Shown here piece after piece: positions 56,762 to 64,000 of a stretch of 64,000 bases of DNA. The notes under the pieces are model-generated. The model ran no database searches. It was not told where the DNA came from and saw nothing but the letters and a program-made list of their open reading frames with translations. The stretch's first letter is position 1, and every line of letters begins with the position of its first letter. The position numbers and the translations under genes are program-made. Origin of the DNA: Allacma fusca (lineage: Eukaryota; Arthropoda; Collembola; Symphypleona; Sminthuridae); the NCBI GenBank assembly GCA_947179485.1, contig OX359247.1, positions 2,199,060 to 2,263,059 of the forward strand. Reading direction: 5' to 3'.

Positions 56762-59290
56762 CTAAAGCTGAATATACATAACGAAGTACAAGCAATGAAG
56801 TAATTTCACCCTTTTTAAAGCGGTTTCAACCTCTTTAGCGTTAAATGCATACATCCTGCAACTTGATATCACCGGAGATGGACATGACAGGGAAGAAACA
56901 AATGTTGTAAATGAGAACGTCTTTAAGATAACTGGTTCAGGCCAGTAATATTTATTTCTAGTTTGCTTCATTAGTTGTATTTCAACTTCTCCGGCCTCTA
57001 TTTCATTATTAGTAACCTACCCAACATAAAATATTGACGAACAAGCAAATGAAGCGTATTGCCCTTGCTTAAGAATTTGAATACCCACCGTATTAAATAT
57101 TTCTGCAGTTGTATCGAACTTATGTACATAAGTTTCAATAGACAAAGCAAATCGTTTGCATAGCAAACCCTCATTGGGAAGAACGTCAATGAAATGTAAT
57201 TTTCTAGTTCCTGGAACAGTTTTAAACCGAATATAACGTTGCTCAATTTCTACACTACATTTTGTAATTACAGATTCTTCTATGTACTCGTAATGCTTTA
57301 AAGAGTCTGTGTTTTGCTGTTGTAGAAATGTGCACATATCATTTGCACTTAAAATGTAATTATCTTTCCTTCTGAGGCTTTCCAAGCGGACTAATCGCTT
57401 TGTAATCGCAGATATTGCATCTACAACACCCTTCCCATGGGATGTAGCACTGAAGCACCAACTAGCCTTAATACCGAAATCTTCAAAATGAAGGTACAAA
57501 TTTGGGAAGTTTTTAACGTTTTTATATTGGGATCCTGCGCCATCTGACACGTATTTTAGTTCTGTAATCCAAGGAAATCTTACTTTAATATCTGCAATGA
57601 ATGAACTCCTTAATGCATGGAAAGAATTCGCATCATGTAAAAGACTGTCACTTATCGAACAAATGAATATAACTGAATACTTTCAGTCCTTGGATCCTTA
57701 TAGTATAAACCGAATGGATGAATTGTTGCTTGCGCATTTCCCCAGTAAGAACTTTGTACTGCATTTGGTATGAAAAAGGTGTAATTTTGCCCGAAATCAA
57801 CATTAACTACACCAACATTACACTGCAATTATTTGAACTGTTTCAAGTCTTCAATGAATTGCTGCTCCTTTACATAAATAAAATGATGCTCTGCGGTCTT
57901 ATTTACGCATGCCTTAAACAAGCTACAAAATTGAGACTTCTCCAATTTTTTCTTTGTAAGCTCTATAGCAGGTCCATTAGAAAGTGATTCCCAATACCAA
58001 AATTCAATATAAGGCGTTTCCCACGTTTCTGTAATATCTTCAATACCCTGAAAATTGGGGCAATTTTCACATATCCCCATTAAACATTTTTCGTCTTGAG
58101 AACAAAAAAAAATCCAACAATTCCGATGTCCTTCCCGTCAAACCAATGGATTCACACAGAAGCTTAAAATTTGTGTGAATCGTACAAAGACACGACTTTT
58201 GAAGTCCTTTACGAAACTCCCAAACACACTCTCGAGTTAGAGATGCAGACTTTGACTTTGAGATATTGAGGTCAGGATATTTCTCAACAAATTCCGAATA
58301 TAGTTGTCTCATTTTAGAAAATATTTCTCGCTTTTGAACCAATGTTTTGACCGTTTTACCTTGTATTACCTCTCGAACGAAAATTGTATCCCTTGCTGCA
58401 GGTGACAGTTTACTATTTTCATCGTTTCTGTAAAACTCTGTAACAACATGTACCGTGGATTCTGGGATTTTTCTCCCTAGTCGAGGTGGAGGAGCTGACA
58501 TTGGTCCCCGTTGCTTTCTCAATTTCGAGACCTTTGCGGCAGTACCCTTGGAAACCTTAAATATTTTTCGAATTTTCGAAATCGTTACCCATTTTGGCGT
58601 GTTAGTCATACACTTGTACTGTTCTGCGAGTGTTTCTGCCTCGTTTTTGGAAACAACTAGTTGATCGACTAGTTCATGACAGTCACGACACCCCTTTACC
58701 AAGTCGTAAGCAAAATATAAATCATTTTTTAGGAAAGCTCGCATTAGAAACACAACTTTCTCCTGTACAACCGATCTCAAATTTAAACATTGTTTTATAG
58801 TTCGCAGTTCAGACCTCTTAACCAGAGGAATGCCCAACACATTACAAATTAATTTAAATTTTTCCTCAGCAACCTCCTCGTCAATATAATCTTCATCGCT
58901 GTCAGATAAATCACTAGTGTCTGTTGAGCTTTCATCCGAATTTTCTTGTGTATCAGTGAAGTTTTCATGGACGGGGTCCTCATCCTTATCCATTGCATCA
59001 TCACATGTTTGTTGCTGTAAATATATGTCTTTTTGAATCAAATTTACGCACTTCCAGCAAAGGTGGTCACCTATTACCAAGTGTTTGCCCACCAAGGCCG
59101 CCATGACTATTTGTTCCTGGGTGACTTCCTTAAAAACCGTCAAAGAACCTTTTTTGTTTGGTTTGGGATGTCTCTGGAAAGGATCTGCGCAGTATACACC
59201 CGGACTGATATGAAGGAGAAACGAATCTGTATTTCGTAATTCTAAATGTAGCAATTTCGTTATCTTAATAAGATGGGAAGCAGTTACCAA
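56762..59290 (-). pseudogene. Transposase-like gene of the SDGxxxQYKN / SHGKG family, decayed
   Basis: The minus-strand frame starts at 59,290. Its N-terminal 407 codons include an acidic stretch (SDSDEDYIDEE), PPPRLGRKIPE near residue 280 and CLCTIHTNFKLLCE near 370. A frameshift in the A9 run at 58,104-58,112 moves the reading into CENCPNFQGI (58,070 on). Then come DFGQNYTFF and QATIHPFGLYY (57,790-57,700), a stop near 57,655 with a shift, SDGAGSQYKN (57,545 on), FSATSHGKGVVD (57,455 on) and, past an in-frame TAG at 57,017-57,019, YYWPEP and CPSPVISSCRMY to the end at 56,762. The same motif order marks a family common in hemipterans, crustaceans and Hydra that is annotated as uncharacterised. 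The spaced Asp residues suggest an RNase-H-fold transposase, which is inference. Confidence 0.72.
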
Positions 59291-59489
59291 GCAGTTTGTC
59301 TGAATGATCAGCTTACTATAAAGTCACATTTGACATAAAGCATTTCGAGGAATTCGAAAAAAAAGTTGGGATAGCATTATGCTTGATTTCAAATAGTGTA
59401 CGTTGAAATACTGATTACAATGCAGCTGCCCCAACTATCCGACTTCGACTATTATGTAATAGGTATCATTAAAAATTCTATCAGTTTCA

Positions 59490-60218
59490 ATGGTACACTT
59501 ACAGTGAGCACAGTAAATTTATCTTCGCCTGGGTGGCTCTATCTTTAATATATAATAAGTTTTAACATATGAGCCAAATAACATCGACAATTACCGTAAA
59601 TCGTAGATAATGTTACCAATTTATTTCTCTATTATACTTTATTATAATTTGGTCCCCCACCATATTTAAATCCACCAAAGCGTCGCACCATATAAACATG
59701 ACACCAAAACCGTCGAACCCAGGGTCATGACCCGCTGGTGACCTGGAAAATTGTTTTTGAAGCTTCTGGCAAGCATATAGCTTCCAGTGAAGTAAAAGTG
59801 AACTACCAGTATTTCCAGAATTCCAACATATACTTGTTAATGGGCCTGGATAACACAGATATTTCAAAAATATCCCAAATCAAATTTTCCATTACTTCAC
59901 TTAGCCTCTGGAAGCTATGTGCTTGCCAGAAACTTCCACAATAATTTCCACGTGTCACCAGGGGGTCATGCCCTCGGTGTTGTATAAACTTTTTTAGCGT
60001 CATTGTTATACTGTGTGACGCTGTTTTTGCATTTAAATATGGCGGGGACCACATTATAGTAATAATATAGAAATAAATTGGTAACATTATTACCTACAAT
60101 TTAGCGTAATTGTCGATGTTCCCTGGCTCATAGGCTTAAACTTATTCAATGTTAATTATAGAGCCATACATGGGAGGATAAATATACTGTGCTCGCTGTA
60201 CTTTTTCGAAGTGTGCCT
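59490..60218. repeat. Foldback / large MITE-like inverted repeat (about 730 bp)
   Basis: Arms of roughly 310 bp pair imperfectly: GAGCACAGTAAATTTATC (59,497) with GATAAATATACTGTGCTC (60,177), ATGAGCCAAATAACATCGAC with GTCGATGTTCCCTGGCTCAT, TAATGTTACCAATTTATTTC with its inverse, and TTCTGGCAAGCATATAGCTT with its inverse. The loop between about 59,800 and 59,885 is unrelated. Short frames inside are mirrored by the palindrome and are not genes. No target duplication was established. Confidence 0.82.
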
Positions 60219-61119
60219 TAGGTTTCCCTCAAATCAACGCTATATAAACCCATGTTCCGATAAGTACCACATATTTCCCAATAAGTGAAATGGTGGTGGA
60301 TACCGCAATGGATAGCGTACTCTGCACAGTTCCCTCAAGGGAGCTCGCGCCGGGGTGAGGGAGCATGAATGCATCCAAGTGGAAGCAATTTTGTTTTTGA
60401 CTTCAAGACTTTTTGAAATCTAATTTAAATTATTATTTAATTTAAACCATCATTCCTTTTTTTGCACTCCTATATCAAATCTCACATTATAACCCATGAG
60501 TAGATTTTCATTTGAATAAGTCATAAAAATGTGACTTCTACAAACATTATTACTACTACAAAAAAATTGGTTTAATTTTTAGAAACTAATTTAATGACTA
60601 AAAGTAATAAGCATTCCAGTGTTCCCGTGAAAGTAGACAACTTGATTAACGAGTAGAAAAAAAGGATCAGTGTGATTTAAATTCAATAAAAATTTCAAAA
60701 CCATGAAGAAGTCTTGAAAAGTCAAAAAAAGCTGCTTCTAGTTGAATACAACTACGCTGCCTCACCATAGCGCGAGATCCCTAAAAGGAACTGCGCAGAG
60801 CGCGCTATCAATGGCGGCATACCCCTTCATATGGTTCCATATCAATATATTCGGCAATTGTCAGAACATGCAATTATTATGTAGAAAAGCACTCGATATT
60901 TTAATGTTCAACAATTATCAGATTACTAAGCTCTCTAGTATAAGTGTAAATAGTTCCTCCACAATAAAAATAGAACGCAAGAAGGGAGGGTCATTATACT
61001 GTGCGAACTGAATTTTCGTTAGAATAAAAACGATTTAGGAGTTACATTATGCCATACTTTATAAATTCCTAAATTATAATATCGAGTTAATTATTAATTA
61101 ACATTAATTCAAAACTTAC
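60219..61119. other. AT-rich non-coding stretch
   Basis: No recognised gene. An 89-codon frame at 60,742-61,011 has no motif or composition that supports it. Confidence 0.5.
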
Positions 61120-61399
61120 AAAAATTCCTTAGCATGCTCCATGTAGACCTTGAACTTACACTCGAAGAAAACATAACGTTCTGCAATCACTGGTAAATTC
61201 ATTGGAAGCGCCGAATATTTCTCCAACAGTTTACCAGTTACTCGGAACCACGCCTCCGTTGGCTTTTTTCTCCTAGGTGTAGAGTGATTTCCAAATGGGT
61301 TGGGGCAAACAATCGATTTTCTATTAAAAAATCACAATATTACCAGGTCCATGGAAATGTAAAAATGGGGGGAAAATCCTTAAAACTCTTTTACGCACA
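61120..61399 (-). CDS. Orphan coding-like exon(s), unknown protein
   Basis: On the minus strand an exon-like stretch runs from an acceptor TTTTTTAATAG (just above 61,320) to a consensus donor GTAAGT (61,119 downward). It is open for 66 codons with a protein-like composition, including NPFGNHSTPRRKKPTEAW and ERYVFFECKFKVYMEHAKEF. A preceding open stretch (about 61,480-61,400, with KFSMWWFSRTHPNKAY) ends at a possible GTGCGT donor. The phase joining the two is not proven. It may be an exon of another gene carried by the inverted-repeat element. Confidence 0.35.
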
Positions 61400-61499
61400 T
61401 AGGCTTTGTTTGGGTGTGTTCGGCTGAACCACCACATTGAAAACTTGTTGATGCCGTTTCTGGACATCTCCTTTAAAATATAAAAGGTGTCTTCAGTAA

Positions 61500-62498
61500 C
61501 ATTATAGAATTTTTTTATTCTCAGATTTAGTACTTAAGTAATTATAAGTGCTTAAAGCAAGGCGAAAAGACATATTTTGTTCACCAAATGGTAGGTTTTT
61601 AAGGATTCGTTTCAAGTGCATATTGCTCTGATCGAAAGGGTGCTTACAATTAGATATAATAATATATAAATATTGGTTATAAAAAAGCAGCTCACATTAA
61701 CAAATGGGTAGCGTAAATACTAAATACGTGTTGCTAAAATTTAAAATATGCTTACTCCGAATTCGGGTGGTTCGGTCCAGAAACATCATTGCTAATACAT
61801 AAAATAGTCAAATTGTTACGTGGCAACGAAATTTCAGATACATAAAAGCTCGAGATTCACCTAAGTCTTACTTATTACGCGCTGGTTTCCGCAAAACTGC
61901 AAGTCGGCAAGGATTGCATATGTAAGAGTTCAGAGGAAGCAAAACATCTGAACTTATTCTCAAGTTTTCAGTGATTGAATTTGCACTTGGTTTTCTTAGA
62001 TGCCCTACATGGCTTTAAATGTTTACCGAGGGGATTGCAACAAACATCATCGACACTCATATTATTTATTCTAACGTTATATACGTAAATACAATTTAAA
62101 TGTAAAACAAGTTATTTTCAATTATGACTTTTGTAAAATTATCGCGGACGCAAAAAAAATAGATTCGCCAAATCTACAACTGTTGATTGCAGGGATACAA
62201 ACATTATTGTTCAAGCAGTCAGAAAAGTTAAAATGATGCTTCAGCAATACGCGGTTCTTGGAGGCGACGGGTTGCAAATAGAGAAGGAATACTTAAACAG
62301 TTTGTCTTGAAGCGTTAAATAAAATAAATCCTGTGATGCTTACTATTTCTTGAACCTAAGCAACAATACGTGAGTAACGCGACATATATTAAATATAGCT
62401 AGATAATAGATAACGATCATAATATACTTCCAATCCATATAAGTGCGTATTTTCAATCTGTACTTTAAACAAGCATTTCAGAATTCACTGGGCCATAA
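61500..62498. other. AT-rich non-coding stretch inside the right arm
   Basis: No gene recognised. From about 62,302 it carries the diverged subterminal copy of part of the right arm. Confidence 0.5.
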
Positions 62499-63183
62499 AA
62501 ACATTTCCAATGTTTACAAGGAGCTAAAAGAAGAATCAATTGAAAGATAAATTTGAGTTATTTTTGTTTTATTGATAATCACTGGAATAAGTTAGAAATG
62601 AAGAGTAGACCTTAAAAAGGTTAGCTTGAAGCGTTGAAATAATATTAAAGTTATGATGCTTTTTATTTCTTGTACTTAAGCAAAGATACGTGAAAAACGC
62701 AGCTTTAATTACAAGCTGTCATTTAATATTCCAGTCCAGAAGCCTTTACATGACTAGTTGCGTCTAATTAATTTCCCATTGACTTATTTGTTCCAAGAAG
62801 CAGGAAATGAAATGGAATTGATTCCAGCCCAGTATCTCGTACTGCCTCCACTGCATGTTACCTGACACTTTTAGGAGGGTCATAAATTTCCCTCTCATTG
62901 AGTGAAACTTCCCAATGCATGAGGTGGGGCACAAAAATTAAGCTTAGCAAATTTTGGAATGCAAAGACTGGATTCTAGACTCTGATAATCTCAACCGGCC
63001 TATTATATGTTCCTCAAATATGTGAAAATATTATAAATAAATGAAACTTTTCAATGAATGCTTAGTCATCATAAAATAAAGTGCTAAAAAACTACAACAG
63101 TTTTTATTATGCGGAGTGAAACAATTCAATGGTAACATGGACCTCAGAATGAAGTCTATACCGCATGAAATCTGATCCTTTAG
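62499..63183 (-). repeat. Right arm of the long inverted repeat (about 685 bp)
   Basis: Partner of 53,217-53,899. Just inside this arm a second diverged copy of part of it occurs as a direct repeat: CTTGAAGCGTT…ATGCTT…TTTCTTG…TAAGCAA…ATACGTGA at about 62,307-62,390 and again at 62,624-62,700. The terminal region thus has subterminal repetition of about 318 bp. Confidence 0.92.
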
Positions 63184-64000
63184 GAGGGCTCTAAAAGAGC
63201 CTGGAGTTAGAGCGGTGAGTAGATGGCAAATATTCACGTGCATTTAGGATGGAACGTAATTTCTTTAGATACTTTATTTGTAAGCCATCGTTGAAAGTAC
63301 AATCTCCTCCCGTTTTCCTCCCTTCCTCAGGTAATATAGTAGCACACGGAGTACTTTTATTTAAATATAAGCAACTATTCAGTACTAACGGCCAAAAAAA
63401 TGTTTAATGAAGGTTTCCAATTAATTTTTATTTGTGGTAGTGGTAGTGTGTTCTGCTACTTCTCATTAATGCACTATTGCAGTGTGCTACAGAAATGAAA
63501 ACAATGGACAGAATTCAAATGATGGACCTATACTTCTACATGGAGACTTTAATTATTCGGCAAATTACAGGTGCCAAGTTCTAAAAATTCGAATAAGCGT
63601 CGCTTGACCGTGATCACATTTCCTAGCGCAGAACATTTTTACAATTATTTTATGCAAATCGAAAAAAGTAGATTAGAAGCTTTTTCAATCAAATAGTACC
63701 CAGTGGATCTCACGATTTTTTAAATAATCTGACTGCAGCAAAACAAAAATCACAAAGTAAGCTTCTTCACTCATATATAAAATACTATACTATTACTCAA
63801 TATAAAATTATACCAAGAAAGAATATACTGACATTCACAGTTAATTTCTCCCTTAGAAGCAACATCGTTGAGATCATATTTGCGAATATTACCTACTTGC
63901 AGTAGGATTGACTTTGACTATTATTTCCCCCAAAGTTTGGACAGCAAATACCTTGGACGAATGACAGTTACATAATTATTAAATTAACCTTGCTTAGATG
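63184..64000. other. Right flank, nothing recognised
   Basis: AT-rich sequence with no open frame, repeat or element that I can identify. In particular it does not resume the BEL/Pao integrase expected if the inverted-repeat element had simply split that retrotransposon. Confidence 0.55.

Larger units (their letters stand above)
53217..63183. mobile_element. Candidate 10-kb inverted-repeat element with envelope-like and transposase-like genes
   Basis: Inverted arms of about 680 bp start at CTAAAGGATCAG (53,217) and end at CTGATCCTTTAG (63,183). The interior carries an envelope-like gene (54,291-56,212, plus strand) and a transposase-like gene (59,290-56,762, minus strand), arranged convergently. 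A foldback repeat and a coding-like exon fill part of the rest. The left end sits exactly where the BEL/Pao polyprotein is broken, but the right flank does not resume BEL/Pao sequence and no target duplication is visible. The element could therefore be real, with the right flank rearranged, or the arms could be two inverted copies of a separate repeat. Confidence 0.55.

Noticed and set aside
53217..63183. Classification as a Maverick/Polinton
   Set aside because: No protein-primed polymerase, integrase, ATPase or capsid gene is visible, and at about 10 kb it is shorter than typical Polintons.
63031..63243. 70-codon minus-strand frame at the right end
   Set aside because: It lies in the inverted arm, partly mirrored at 53,220-53,350, and has no motif.

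Overview
This is repeat-dominated animal DNA with short GT-AG introns, most likely from an arthropod. The case for an arthropod is the mix of BEL/Pao and Ty3-type retroelements, hAT elements with 8-bp target duplications, a non-LTR tail ending in TAA repeats, and an insect-retrovirus/baculovirus-F-like envelope relic. I cannot name the species. No ordinary host gene, rRNA or intact tRNA gene was recognised.

Region 1 (1-41,330) is a giant satellite array built on a 29-bp monomer, of the order of a thousand copies. Read on the plus strand between 21,386 and 39,285, the core of the monomer is CTTCTCGGCCTTTTGGCTAA. From memory this matches the conserved 5' end (stem-loop I) of U2 snRNA over 20 consecutive bases. 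The array runs antisense to U2 in 1-21,385, flips to sense near 21,386 and flips back near 39,286. It contains higher-order repeats (3,411, 512, 307 and 654 bp) and a pair of roughly 3-kb duplicated blocks. The array is a landing pad for mobile DNA: three non-autonomous hAT elements with perfect 8-bp duplications (12,188-14,058; 22,303-23,969; 39,410-40,861), a 4.1-kb intron-bearing transposon-like insert with two decayed genes (14,399-18,500), a probable tRNA-derived SINE (20,661-21,048) and a non-LTR 3' tail (29,967-30,182).

Region 2 (41,285-46,656, minus strand) is a Ty3/gypsy-like relic. It keeps a gag-like N-terminal ORF and an integrase C-terminus, has lost protease/RT/RNase H, and is followed by several long Asn/Ser/Thr-rich ORFs of unknown function. 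The last ORF runs into the satellite.

Region 3 (48,742-53,216, plus strand) is a BEL/Pao retrotransposon: 5' LTR, then a gag-pol with zinc knuckles, aspartic protease, RT and RNase H. It has two frameshifts and stops abruptly before the integrase.

Region 4 (53,217-63,183) is the most unusual part. Inverted arms of about 680 bp bracket 10 kb that holds an intron-containing, decayed envelope-glycoprotein-like gene on the plus strand and a decayed transposase-like gene on the minus strand, plus a foldback repeat and one orphan coding-like exon. It may be a transposon that captured a membrane-fusion gene, or two separate insertions between inverted copies of one repeat. The last 800 bases contain nothing recognisable.
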